DNA from: Leucogyrophana mollusca
Lineage: Eukaryota > Basidiomycota > Agaricomycetes > Boletales
Direction: 5' to 3'
DNA length: 52,456 bases
NCBI GenBank assembly: GCA_021014945.1
Contig: MU266529.1
Location: forward strand, 1-52,456
Positions 12,947-24,143 of the stretch are shown in pieces; the stretch's first letter is position 1, and each line of letters starts with the position of its first letter. Both the position numbers and the translations under genes were made by a program. The notes below the pieces were generated by a model. It was not told where the DNA came from. It was given only the letters and a program-made list of their open reading frames with translations, and did not search any database.

Positions 12947-14412
12947 CTACACCCTCTCCAGAGAATTGACGAAAGCATCATCAATCCAAGGATAGTCACA
13001 ATACGCCTTTTCCATGAGGTCATCGAGAGTGACACCATCGGGTATGGATGAGATGGAAGGCGGTGCAAAGGAGAACGAAGATGTCTCAGGAACATCGGAC
13101 GGCGTGGGCTCAGCTTGTGGATGCACGGCGGTAGCTGGAGCTGGAGGTACGGCATTGGATACCGAAACTTGAGAGTGCATGTTCATGGCGAACGAGCCAG
13201 CAGCGGGACCCCACGCGACAAAGGTAAAATCGGTCGATGGGAGAGTATTGGATCTCGTAGATGGGGGCGGGAGCTGGGAACTGGAAGTGGATGCGTCCGG
13301 GGCACCCAGCTCTTCGTTGATCCGGTTTTGGTCGGAGGCACCCTGCGTCTTGCGCTCGGGTTGACATGCTCTGGGGCTAGCCTGGTGACGCCGGAGAGAA
13401 TCCGTGCGTGAAAAACTGTGGGTTACAGGTAATGATTAATGGGTGATTTTTCAGTCGAAACGAGACCGACTCACAATTCCCCGCATCGATTACACGGACA
13501 CGTGCCCTTTGTCACTAGGCCTTGGTGTCGGCGGGTTCCTAAGTGTCGCTGAGCGTTGCATCGAAGAAGCACACAGTCACATTTGGTACAGCGGAGCTTG
13601 GTTGGGTCCTCTACCCGTTCCCAGCAACTATCAGAACTGGAAAGCTAAAGCAAGGGTTTAGTTAACGGTCGTGGGACGTCAATAGTCGACCGTGAGCTCA
13701 CCTTCCGCTCATCGATTCGGGGGCGTTTTGGGGGGTTAACTTGGTCAGCGTCGTCGGAGGCGCGCTTTTTGCCATTGGAACCAGTCGGCAGGTCACGAGG
13801 GACCTTCGTAGCGTTGGATACCATTGCGGAATAAGGGGCAGGTACAAAGGCCAAAGCTGTGGGCTGAGAGTGTTGTGTGGCAAAGTTCTGTGGGTACGTA
13901 GGACCGGGGACCGGCATAGAAGGGCATACGAGTGGCGGATAGCTTTCGGAGTTGGTTGGAGGGGCCATAGGCCGGCCGTGGACCATGCTGTAGACAGGCG
14001 CCATTCCAGGCGCGAGCGACGCGTGAAGCATCGCGTGCTGTGAAAAATATCCTTGGGCAGGAAGAATTGTGGATTGAGGTGCAATATAGTAGACCTGTGG
14101 TGGCATCTCCGCCTGAGGCTGAGACGTTGCTGCGTTCGCACACTGCGCGTAGGTGGGGAGCTGATACACATATTCACCGAAAGTCGCGTCCTCTGGAGTG
14201 GCCTCGGGTGTACATTGCAGAGCACCAGAGGATATTGAAGGCGAGGTGAAATTGGAGGATGAACCGCTGGAACTTTCGGAGGGGGTGGATATGGTCAGAG
14301 GAGATAGATCATATGAAGTCGGCGCGGGATAAGACTGCATGTAATCCTTCGAGTGCTGGGGCCATTCCGGCGAGTACGCAGGAGACATATGATTATTGTC
14401 GGAGGGATACAT
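12947..14412 (-). CDS. Zinc-finger transcription factor with atypical finger pair
   Basis: Three exons join cleanly: 14412-13702, 13644-13475 and 13415-12947, giving about 449 residues. The first exon encodes a long Pro/Ser/Gln/Tyr-rich low-complexity region and a basic PPKRPRID stretch that may be a nuclear localisation signal. The zinc-binding part spans the second intron. It has a C-x2-C followed by two spaced His (CTKCDCVLL...HLGTRRH), then CNRCGEFFSRTDSLRRH with a Cys six residues after the His, so the second finger reads as C2HC. The FSRTDSLRRH core is typical of DNA-contacting fingers. The C-terminus is acidic and aromatic (DDLMEKAYCDYPWIDDAF), like an activation domain. The start at 14412 is the first in-frame ATG; a longer frame begins at a non-ATG codon. 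Target genes are unknown. Confidence 0.8.
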
Positions 14413-15116
14413 CCGAGAAACAAGGCAGATGGTCAAAGCAAATAAGTGGGACCGCGACCGGGACCGCTAGGTCTGTGTGGAAGTTGGAGATGAGTGGGCG
14501 GTGTATGTCGCGGTCAAGTGAGGGAGATCCCCGAGTGGATGGTGGTATTTAAACCACTGGGGGAGTGCCCGCTTTGAAGCTAAGGAGGCGTCCAGGTCCG
14601 TACTTGCCTTCTTCGGAGAGTGGTCCAGTCCACAGCCAATCCCATTCTCCCCGCCAAAGCGCGCCCGCTGGGTTTGATTTGCTGTCCTGTCCTCGATGAT
14701 AATGGACGCCACAAATATAAAGCCTCCGTACAAAGGTGTGGTTAGGCAGAAATGTTCCATGACATTGTCCTCGCGGTTGCTAGCTCGTGTTTCGCTTGTC
14801 GAGGAAGTTTGTAGGATGCAAAAGGTCCCGACCTGCCAAAGCAACATACCACTGAACCCCGGACAATGTGGGCGCGTGTTTGGCCATTTATTGGGCGTGC
14901 TTCTCGAAAACGCTTTGATGGTGGTTGACGTGCAACACGCTTCATTGGCTCTCCAGGATAGTCCCAGGATGTGATATCCAGGAGCGCTTTCACACTGCAT
15001 AGCATTATTCAACAGTGGGTCTATTCTGATCAGATCCTTTCTATTGACACATTGAAAACGAAAAAGGCATGCCTAATTGATACAATATACCATTCGAATC
15101 AGGGCTACTGTCCGCC
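14413..15116. other. Upstream region of the zinc-finger gene / 3' flank of arginase
   Basis: No coding exon is supported. The region should hold the zinc-finger gene promoter and the 3' end of the arginase transcript. Long opposing open frames (14467-15012 minus, 14696-14974 plus) overlap without motifs and are taken as chance. Confidence 0.45.
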
Positions 15117-16484
15117 TCAAAGCAGTGTTTCCCCTTGTAGGACGGGGGTCAGTCGTGTGCTGCACCATCGAGCAGGATCGAACTCACCCAATGCTGACCG
15201 GACGAGGGAACAACCCACGGCGACGGTCTGCCGGACACTCTCCGCATCTGCAAGAGATGGGTTTACCTCCATCAGATCCAGCGCCACCAAAAGACCAGTC
15301 TCATGGACGGCCTCGCAGATATAATGGCCTTCTCTGAAGGTCAGACCTCCACGAACCTATCCAGCGATTAGTGCCCTGTTCGAATCCATTGCACATTGGC
15401 GCACTCACCGGCGTTCCGGTGGATGGCGCGACAGACGGATCCAGCGCGTCGACATCGAAGCTCAGGTGGATAGGCAAGTCTCGATTCGGATTGACATGAT
15501 CCAGCGCCATCTCTACGACCTTTCCGATCCCATACTTGTCCACCTCGTGCATGCTGAAAGCTTTGACCTTATTCTCCTTGAGAATACGCTTTTCGCCTGC
15601 GTCAATATCGCGCAGCCCGATGTATACAAGGCGCTCTGGTCGGAGTGCAGCTTTCACCCAAGAAAACTCCGGGATCTTCTGGCCAATTCCAAGGAGAAAG
15701 GAGACAGGCATTCCGTGAATGTTGCCTGGCAATATGTTTGAGTTAATATGGGGTTTACATGTCCAATGTTTGGAGGTACGCACCACTGTCCGTGGTATCA
15801 GGAGTGTTGATATCCGCATGAGCATCGATCCAGACTACACAAGCGTCTGGGTACGTGCTGTCCGAAATCGTCAGCGCAGGTCAAGGCCCGAAATCAATAT
15901 CTCTTACTCTAAGGTTCCAGATATCGTGCCCATTGCCTGCAGTTACGTAAGTACCGACCAAGACGGACGATCAAGGTGACGAACCAGAGAGTGGTCACCT
16001 CCGAGAGTTAGAGGAAGCTGGCCGTTCTTGGCATGACCTCCAACAGCCTGTGCGACGGACTCACAGACGCGCGAGACGAGCCTCGGGTTCTTAAGTATTC
16101 CGATAGGTGGGTCGTTCTCAGCGGCGATCGACTCAAACTGGTGGTGTCCGTCGAAATTGACTTTCCATCCCAGGCCTTCCAGCTGGTTGACAAGCCCAGC
16201 TTCTACGAGGCGGATTGGGCCCTTGTCGACGCCCAATTTTGGCTGCGCTTGGACTATTAGTGCTGGTCAACCAGCTGCAGCATAAGAGTGGCTACTCACT
16301 TGGCCGCCGCTACACGACGCAACATGGAATAAGCCTTGACCTCGTTCATCGTCCAATGGTACTCACCTGAAAGGACATCCGACGATCTGGTCTGCGCGTC
16401 AAATCAAGTCAAGAAGACGAATAGAGCCCGACGTACCGCGATCGTCTTGGGGTTCGGAAGAAACTTGTTTGCAGGAGTAGACAT
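15117..16484 (-). CDS. car1: Arginase
   Basis: Arginase hydrolyses L-arginine to ornithine and urea using a two-manganese centre, and is the entry step of arginine catabolism in the fungal cytosol. The metal-binding motifs are all visible across several exons: LTLGGDHSLV near 15995, VVWIDAHADINTP near 15825, and LSFDVDALDPSVAPSTGTPV near 15430. The family segment GHYICEAVHETGLLVALDLMEVNPSL follows in the penultimate exon (written here in parts: GLLVALDLMEVNP). The first exon starts at an ATG (16484) with MSTPANKFLPNPK. The last exon is a few codons long and ends GETLL with TGA at 15117-15119. Length of about 320 residues is usual. The gene is divergent from a second aminotransferase, with about 1 kb between the starts. 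Confidence 0.95.
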
Positions 16485-17514
16485 TCTGTGGTATGCTCGA
16501 AAGGGTATGTATATCCACCAGAAGACAAGATGAAGGTGTAGAACAAGAAGTTATTGAGACACGTCTACTTATACTGTAGTTGTACAGGAAGGCAAGGATA
16601 CGAACCCATATGGTCAGTGGGGCGACTACTGCAAGATCCGCTGTGGCGGTACTTCCCGAAGCGCTTTGGCCAAGACCGGACAGTACCGGTCCCTCTCTGC
16701 TGGATCGACCAACGACCTTTGCAAGCACGAACAGCGGGCTGGATCAACCTATAAAATGCTGTATACAACCCATCCACAAAACAACCGAACGCTACACACG
16801 GGAAACTCTCCAAAGCCTCTGAGGTCTAAATTCTGCCCCATCGATTCAGGTTTCACAGGTTGCGTAAGAACTGCGTGGAGGACGGGCGGTAGCTTATAGA
16901 ACCGTTGAGGGGGTTGGAGAACAGGCTGAACAGCAGCATAAGGTGGTTCTTTGCACCTTATTAAGGTCTTGGCGGACGGCTACAATTCATAGTCCGTTTT
17001 TTACTGATCCTGGTCTGCTTCTGTGTCCAGCGCTCGTCCACAGCTCTGCTTCTTCTTCACATCTACCCCTGGCTCCGATAAACTTCTACTTGAATTCACG
17101 GATCATTGGCAGAGTAAAGTGATCCCGTATCGCGCCTGTTTTAGCGAAGTCGGGTTGCCTTGCGATGGCTCCTACATATTGATCCATGCGCTCTTGATTA
17201 AAGGAACCTAATTGCTTCGACCTCTGGCCAGCCAACGGCCATTTTGCAGCACGATATGATGCGGCAACGCCATCAGATAAGTGGCTGCCGTCTGCTGGGG
17301 CCTGGTGGGCCTCGCTAGCAGGTTATTTTTGTGCCAGGCTATCAGTGTCGTCAGGCGGATAATGATGGAAAGGCTATGTCTGTGCAAGGTTTGGATGGCC
17401 GAGGATTATACATATAAATAATATTGTATTGATCGATGCAAGTGCTTGTTTCGAATAGTACTCACCCTCAGCCCCACAATCGCAGAACCGTTCATTCATC
17501 TCTCTAATCGCCCG
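16485..17514. other. Divergent intergenic region between arginase and the second aminotransferase
   Basis: This 1-kb stretch should contain both promoters. A TATAAATA box is seen at 17413-17420 on the plus strand. No open frame in the interval has a recognisable motif or extends across plausible splice sites. Confidence 0.5.
17413..17420 (+). promoter_or_regulatory. TATA box of the aminotransferase gene
   Basis: TATAAATA lies in AT-rich DNA 95 bases upstream of the ATG at 17515. An earlier in-frame ATG at 17446 lies only 26 bases after the box, where transcription would just be beginning, so the box favours 17515 as the real start. Confidence 0.5.
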
Positions 17515-20180
17515 ATGTCAAGATCATCCAGCGCCTTTCCGTCTCGCAGCGGGACACCCTCTTTAAGAGACGTGGTGCGTGGATGTGCCCTCCCGTTTTT
17601 TCTGTTTCTCCAGATGCATGTTCACTTACCCCACTTCCCATCTATGCACGACGTTGTGCATCAGGTTCATGAAGTCATGAGGCAGTTCAAGCACGAAAAG
17701 GAGTCCGAGGCTCATCAGGTATGTTGGCGTGCACCTCATGGAGTTCAAATTCTCAGTTGTTGACTCCTTTCTCCTAGATCTTCCGTCAACAAGCTGGTCA
17801 CCAGCCCAAGGGTATTCTACCCCAAACGATTAACCCAGTTAGTCACACTGTTACCCTTGTGACCAGGCGAACTCTTTCTTAACTTGTTATTGTAGGATGA
17901 AGAGACTGTTCCAGGTATCGAGCACCCAGGTAGCACGGGTGTCATCTACTGTTCAGACCGTGCAATGGCCAACGGCTTCAGTTACGCCAATTCACATGAA
18001 TGGGCGAACCTCGGCCAGGGTGCCCCTGAAGTTGGGCCCCTCCCAAACGCCCCTCCCCGCCCGGACTCTATCCCAATGCCAGTAGATTCACTTGAGTATG
18101 CCCCAACCACAGGTGTCAAAGGTATGCTTATGTCGCTCGCGTAACCATCACTCCTGAAACTCAAAAATCGTTTTTAGCTCTGCGTGAGGCAGTCGCGCAC
18201 CTATACAATGACACGTATCGCAAGGGTAAGGCTAGTCAGTACACATACGAGAACGTCTGCATCGTCCCTGGAGGGCGTGCTGGATTGTCCCGTGTTGCTG
18301 CTGTCGTAGGGGATGTTTACTGCGTGAGTGATCATGCTATGCAAGTTTATGGCTTCCATTATGAGCTTCAATGGTCCGGCTGTAGTCCTACCAAATTCCC
18401 GACTATACCGCCTATGACCAAGTTCTGAGCGCCTTCAAGCGGCTCGTCCCAGTTCCCACTGCGTAGGTTCTCCAGCCAGTAGATCCATCATGGTTACTGA
18501 CACTTGAATTGGAAGATTGGATCCCAAGGTATATAATAGTGCTGTTCTTCTGTAGTGGGATGTTCATGGCTTGCCGTAGGACAAGTATAAACTCGACATC
18601 GAACAAACTAAGGTGAATTTACCTGACGTGTTTCAGGGTGCACGATACTCGTACTGATGGGCGTTCTATCTTTAGAAAGACATCCGTACCCAGGGGCTCG
18701 CCGTAATCCTCGCATCCAACCCTCGCAACCCAACGGGCCAGGTCATCAGGTAAGATTCCTCCTCCCCGTTACCAACAACACAACTCCATGGAACTACAGG
18801 GACAAAGATCTCAAAGACCTCGTTGCGCTCAGCAGGGAGAGCACCACAGTCATCCTTGACGAGGTTAGTGCCTTACCGCAATGCGAGGCCGTTCTTTGTC
18901 TGGATCAGCTTATAACATTCTTCTATCGTTTCTACTCCGCTCTATTCTTGTTTCTTCCTTCCCTCTGATGGAACAAACTGCCACCAATGTGCCTATTTTG
19001 GTCCCGTCGCCACTGCCTGCATCCGCGATAAACGCCCTATCCCAAAACACGACGATGACGGCACGCAACGAATACAACAGTTCTATTCGTGGTATATCTA
19101 CCCCGATAACGAGAAGGACTTTGGAAAGTCGGTATCTTCCGCGGAGTTCGTCGAGGACGTGAACACGGTGCGTACCAGATCAAGCGTCTGCGACGCAAGT
19201 ATGTTTACACTCATCACAGGATTCCGTTATCATCATCGATGGTCTCACCAAGGTGTGTTTAGGATGGTCGTGTGTGACGTGGAAAGGATTCAACATTCTG
19301 GCGTGCATAGAACTGGCGTCTACCAGGCTGGCGTGTATGCTGGGTGATTGGCCCGAAGAACTTGGTCACGGCCCTTTCACAGTCGGGTTTGTCCCACTTT
19401 ATGATCGACTTTTCTGTTCATCCCGCTCATCTCTGTCACCAAGGATCTTTCCTCGACGGTGGAGCCAACCACCCGTGAGTATGATCTTACCAGGTGTAAT
19501 TCTGTAGCCTCACACCTGCGTGCAGGATGCAGCTCGCAGCTATCCCCCTATTGGAGCCTAGCCGCGTTGCTATTGAGAAGGTAGGCTCATTGGTCCCTCT
19601 TCACGGTGACACTTATGTACCCGCTCTCGTCATGGCAGGTTGCTCTCCAGAGGCACTTCAAAATGAAGCGCGACCATATTCTTAAGCGCTTGCACGATCT
19701 CCATCTTGACGTTGACATCCCACCCCTCAGCACCTTCTATATCTGGCTCAACCTTGAGAAGCTCCCGCCCCCACTTAACAACGGCTTGGTGCGTTGCTGT
19801 CCCTTCTATCGGTCTGCTTGGGAAGCGGCTTATGGGACAATTTTCCACAGACGTTCTTCGAGGAACTCCTAAAGGAGCAGACGATCGTTATTCCTGGTAT
19901 ATTCTTCGATATCAACCCTGCCCACCGCAGGAACTTGTTCAACTCTCCTTGCCACCACTTCGTGCGGCTATCCTTCGGCCCTCCTCTTGAGGACCTCGAC
20001 AAGGGTTCGTTTGATCTCATTTCTGGTCCCTTACGAGCACAATCGGACTAATGCACACCCCTTGTATGGATAGGTATCGATGCCATTGCGAGGGTGCTCA
20101 GGTCCGTCAGGAAGGAGGGCACGAGGAAGTTTGGGCACAGCTATAAGAAGAGCATCGACAGCGCTGGCGAGACAATTTAG
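17515..20180 (+). CDS. Class I/II PLP-dependent aminotransferase, substrate unknown
   Basis: This is a second fold-type-I aminotransferase, distinct from the Aro8-like one, interrupted by more than a dozen short introns. Reading exon to exon gives WANLGQGAPEVGPLPNAP near residue 90, SLEYAPTTGVKALREAVAHL, the cofactor segment VCIVPGGRAGLSRVAAVVGD, the substrate loop ASNPRNPTGQVI near 18730, the aspartate strand TTVILDEFYSWYIYP, and the Schiff-base lysine in DGLTKNWRLPGWRVCWVIG near 19240-19350. FVRLSFGPPLEDLDKG near 19980 supplies the carboxylate-binding arginine. It ends IDSAGETI with TAG at 20178-20180. The sequence resembles aspartate aminotransferase-family enzymes; whether it is an aspartate, alanine or other transaminase cannot be said. 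A TATA box sits 95 bases upstream of the chosen ATG. Confidence 0.88.
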
Positions 20181-20518
20181 ACGCTGGTGAACTGAGTTTC
20201 CTTTACAAAAGCAAGCAAGATTACCATCGAACATGATATGTACCTAGACGTCCAGGAAAAGTTTGTATATGTAATGTATGTACGAAGAATCCTTCCCGCT
20301 CCGTTACTCTGAAGTGACCTATCAATTGGTTGTCAAGATGCTTGCAGTCTTTCTCGGATGGGGTATGTAGCGATGTCCCAGCTGACTGGTCAAACGCAGG
20401 TGACGTTGGGACACGCTGTGAAGATGATGGTATTCGATGGGTCACTGCACCCGCAATCCAGACAGCTGCGCCGTCAACACATTTGACACTATAGGCGGGA
20501 AAATGTTCGATATCAACA
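20181..20518. other. Convergent intergenic DNA
   Basis: This interval lies between the stop codons of the aminotransferase and the Drn1-like gene. It would carry both 3' untranslated regions. No gene, repeat or RNA structure is recognised. Confidence 0.5.
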
Positions 20519-23230
20519 TTACAGGGACGGATCGAAAGGGGCGAAAGCTGCTTTGAATGCCTGTACATCTGCCTTATCCTCCTCCTCAGCCAGCATGCAC
20601 GCTTTCCAGTCGAAGCGGTCAGGGATGTCAAGAAGCGACACCAGTACTTGCCTATATATACAATCAACAACTCATATTTGCACCCTCCAGATGAAACCAG
20701 ACACTCACCGCCCAAACTGAATGCTGAAGGGTACATGGTCCTTCATCAGGTGCACCAACTTCCGTCCATCAGGCAGATCGACGCGAAAATAGCTACGTGC
20801 TCCCCCAGCGCACGCTTCGAGTGCGCCATCTGCATCCGATTCAAAATCGATACCTTGCGTGCGGCCCTCTTTTAGGAACGCATCTTCGACTTTGTTCTGC
20901 AGCCCAAGTGGCACGGGAATGGCTTGAACGTGTGCATGTCCACCCTTCGCGCTGAGCCGGCCGACTTCAAAAAATACGGCTGCAGCACCATGTTTGGCAT
21001 ATAGCCCTCTTAAGGCCGTCTTGTATCTGGTGAAATCTATGGGTAAATGACCATACAGACCGTGAAGCGAACGCACTTGTCAGTTTCGTCGAGAATTGGA
21101 GGGGCAATATCCGATGGGATCGTTGTGTAAGTCGGCTGATGTGTGATAGGAACTATGAGTACATGACCGCCACCTGGGACGACGGAAATGTCCCTGTGAT
21201 CGGAGGCGGATTGTGTCGGGATTATTTGACCCTTGGGCAATGTTAGATAGCATTCACTGCCGATTGACACGATGAGGTGTTTCCTGGGGGAGAGTTAGGT
21301 TTGCAAGCAGTCTGGATGCCTTCGATTACATACGCGAGACTGGGGTTCGAGAGACAGAACCAACATTCGTCGGCTTCGCGAGGCTAAGTCAGCAATGGCC
21401 AACGAACAATTTACCAAAGACTACTCACGTCCTATCTCTTTCGGAGGTGCCCTTCGTCCTCGATCGCCGTGGGACGGCCTCTGGTTTGCGACAGGGCAAT
21501 CGTCCAAATAGTGCAGCTCGCTTCCACATGCTCTACAAACATACCCCTCCCGTGGTTTACGCCCTCCAGTGTCTCCTACAGCGTGTGTAGTGGGACAATC
21601 ACGGACCAGGTGACCAGGCTTTGGTGCTTGGGCTCAGAACAGGGGCAAAGAGTTATGGATGAGCACTTACGTTGTTGCAGATCTTGCAAATGTAACCTTC
21701 TGGGGGTTTCGTCCGGTCAGGGCAGTCGTTGATGAAGTGCTATGACCCAATGAGCGGTTTAAATCCTGGGGAAACAGTAAAGCTCTTCAACATACATCTG
21801 CTGATTGACACCGTCGACACTTGTACCCGGGGGGCGGCTTCCCATCTGGTGGGCCATCTGGCGAGTATCATAAGAACGTTACTCAAGGCAGTCGTTGTGA
21901 CGCATACAAACCTGTGCGAGACCGCTTTCCTCCAGCTTGAGGAACGTTACCCCATATAAAATTCTGGCCCTCTGATACATCCAGGGGACGTTTTGCGGGC
22001 CGGGAGGCAACCTCAGTGAAGGGATTCTTGGTGGCGTTGGTAGGTCGTGGAGGTACTGCGGTTTCAGGAGTTGAAGGCGATATAGAAAACGCGTAGAACC
22101 ACTATGGACGTTGGTCAGCGGACATCACGCGTTCGACACAAGAACGCGCGGACTCTTTGCTTCTTGCCTGGAGTAGGCTCGCCACCAAAGGCTCCCAAGC
22201 TTACGAAACGACTTGCTCTGCCTTGCTCGTCATCCCATACAAAAGGTTCTCTTTCCCAGAATTTGGGGGGCTGACCACCTGCTGCCGCAAAGTGGTATCG
22301 CGGCTTTACCTTGCGAATGACATTATCTAGGGGAGATGCGCCTATGGATTCAAGTTCGGGCGCTGGAAAGGGTGTTGTAGCGAACTGTGTGATGGACGCA
22401 GGCCAGTCATTGGTGATGAGGATGTCGATGAGTTGGGAAGTCGAAGCAGCATCTCGGATAGCTGCTAGAGATCCGTAATTTTGGCCTTTGCCTTTGACAG
22501 AAGATTTAATGAGGGTGTTGGACAGTAGGCGCTCAACAGTGTGGGAGGTGAAGAACGGTGATGCGAACCCCTAGTTCAGGCGTCAGTGAAGTGCGACATG
22601 CTTCTGAGAATCACGAGGCGCACAGGAGGGGATTCAGCAGAGGAATAGATCTCAGAGTTGTATATTCCACCGAGGCATGCAATCCTGAGGCCGTGAACTG
22701 TGGTCATGATCCCGGACTTGTCTAGAACACATCAGGAGATCATAACTACACAGTAAGATGAAGCTACTGACTGAGGAGGAACACATCCTTGCACAGCTCT
22801 CCACCGGTCTTCGCATATTTCTCGATGACAGCTTCAGGTAAAGGATTCTCTCCTTGCATGATGTAGCATTTCAATGGAGCTGTGAGAGGTAGTGAATTCA
22901 GCAACGCCAACTATGCTTTGTCTCTGACCTTCTAGCTTCCCGTCAAGAAGCTGTGAAACATCATCCTCGCCGTCCGAATTGTTTATCGTCTCTTCTTTGA
23001 GGGGACCAAAAAAGTCCCCGATGCAAAGGACACACTCGAATTTGCCATGCTTGGCGTTAATGGCCTTTACTTTGGCAAAAAGATCGCGGACCGAGCCGAC
23101 AGCAGAGCCTACAGTCAAGCTAAGCACATAACATTAGCAACCCAGGTTCATAAAACAGCATTATAGTCTACAAAACTTACATTTTGACGGGCAAAGAGCC
23201 TAAGCTTGGAACTGTTGAAGTGGATGCCAT
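20519..23230 (-). CDS. drn1: CWF19L1/Drn1-like protein with CCHC knuckles and CwfJ domains
   Basis: Drn1/CWF19L1 proteins associate with the spliceosome and with the lariat-debranching enzyme Dbr1. The start is a short exon that a simple ORF search misses: ATG at 23230 gives MASTSTVPSLGSLPVK, which splices to ILTVGSAVGSVRDLFAKV. The N-terminal half (KFECVLCIGDFFGPL) is metallophosphatase-like. Around 21960-21480 lie zinc-knuckle segments of the pattern C-x2-C-x4-H-x4-C (for example KCRRCQSADHFINDCP and CKICNNAGHLVRDCP-like stretches). The C-terminal CwfJ part shows CWFCLSNPSLAKHLIVSIG, the histidine stretch GGGHVLIVPITHQP and GGHAHVQAIPVPL. The last exon has LLDIPDRFDWKAC and ends FAPFDPSL with TAA at 20519-20521. 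The domain order matches the family well. Confidence 0.88.
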
Positions 23231-23428
23231 TCAAGCCCTAAAGCCACGTGACACATTCTTTCGCTGGTGGCGGGCGTCGGCGTCGGCGTCGGACACCGGA
23301 TGGACTGACTTTCCGACCCTCGACGGATTTTACTGCAGCTTTTCCCATTTCAAGACGTGTTTTGAAGCGCCCTCGATGCCAAAAGGCTACGCGGTAGCCT
23401 TGTAACAACATCGTCAATTTAGCTTTCA

Positions 23429-24143
23429 ATGACTGGTTTCCTCGCAGCACCTAGTCGCACCTTCAATGAAAGTAATGCGGAACTGACGTTCAAGGATCGC
23501 CCTTGGAGATTACCACAGTAGCCTCGGGCTCGGAGGCACAGTCGTACATGAACTGTGTCCTTCCATGGATGCAGGTGCGAAGTCGTTCAACACCATTGTC
23601 ACTTCCTGCCTCAGTAAATCGGACGCATTCGTCCCGTGCAAGTTTATTCTATTGCGCCACCTTTTCTCGGCACTTAAGAATTCTTTCGTTTCTTTCCGTT
23701 TGGGCTCACAGTCCGTACCCGATAGATTCTCAACCGTTCAAGTTTCTAAGACCGGTAAGCATTCAACGAGCAGCTTTTGGAGCAACCCCTTTGGTATAAT
23801 TTCAGGTATCCTACCTCCTAGTCGGTTTAACAGGTCTGTCCACCGATCACAGCATCGCGCAGTGGATGGCCGTAAAGCTCGAGAGTGAGCTATTGCCTAG
23901 TGAGTATTCAAGATAACGTTGCTGTTAACTATGTAGCTGTTCCCCCTCCCTGTGAATTCAGATAATTTGTTCTCTTTCCGTTGCACATGCAATCCCAAAT
24001 ACCATAGACATTTGCCTACCTTTGCGCCTCGCTTTCCCCATGTCTCTGTGCTTTGCAGACTCCCGCCTGTGCTCAGTGAGTTAGATTCGATCAAGTTCTC
24101 CAGTAGCAGTCTGATCGCAGTGACCGGCAGCGGTAGCCGGTAG
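23429..24143 (+). CDS. Unrecognised multi-exon gene, divergent from drn1
   Basis: I do not recognise this protein. Joining exons by consensus splice sites gives an open frame: ATG at 23429 (MTGFLAAPSRTFNESNAE, then DRPWRLP), across an intron ending GGATGCAG to QCEVVQHHCHFLP, then HPYPIDSQPFKFLRP, then VSYLLVGLTGLSTDHSIAQW with MAVKLESELLP up to about 23897. The C-terminus is ambiguous: one acceptor leads to a Cys/Arg/Ser-rich exon ending at TAG 24141-24143, another (near 23937) gives a short tail stopping at 23964-23966. Four consecutive introns keep frame, which argues for a real gene. Its ATG lies about 200 bases from that of drn1, so they may share a promoter. No membrane segment or catalytic motif is clear. 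Confidence 0.4.

Noticed and set aside
14413..14436. Upstream extension of the zinc-finger protein by eight residues
   Set aside because: The extended frame begins at a non-ATG codon (CAA on the plus strand, i.e. TTG); the first real ATG is at 14412.
14467..15012. Minus-strand ORF of 181 codons upstream of the zinc-finger gene
   Set aside because: No recognisable domain, overlaps an equally plausible plus-strand frame, and sits where a promoter is expected.
15117..20180. Arginase, aminotransferase and zinc-finger factor as a nitrogen-catabolism gene cluster
   Set aside because: The genes are separated by large independent promoters, unrelated genes flank them, and no pathway-specific transporter or shared motif is seen; adjacency alone is not enough.
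23276..23291. GTCGGC repeat near the drn1 start, considered as a microsatellite
   Set aside because: Only about three hexamer units; too short to be called a repeat locus.
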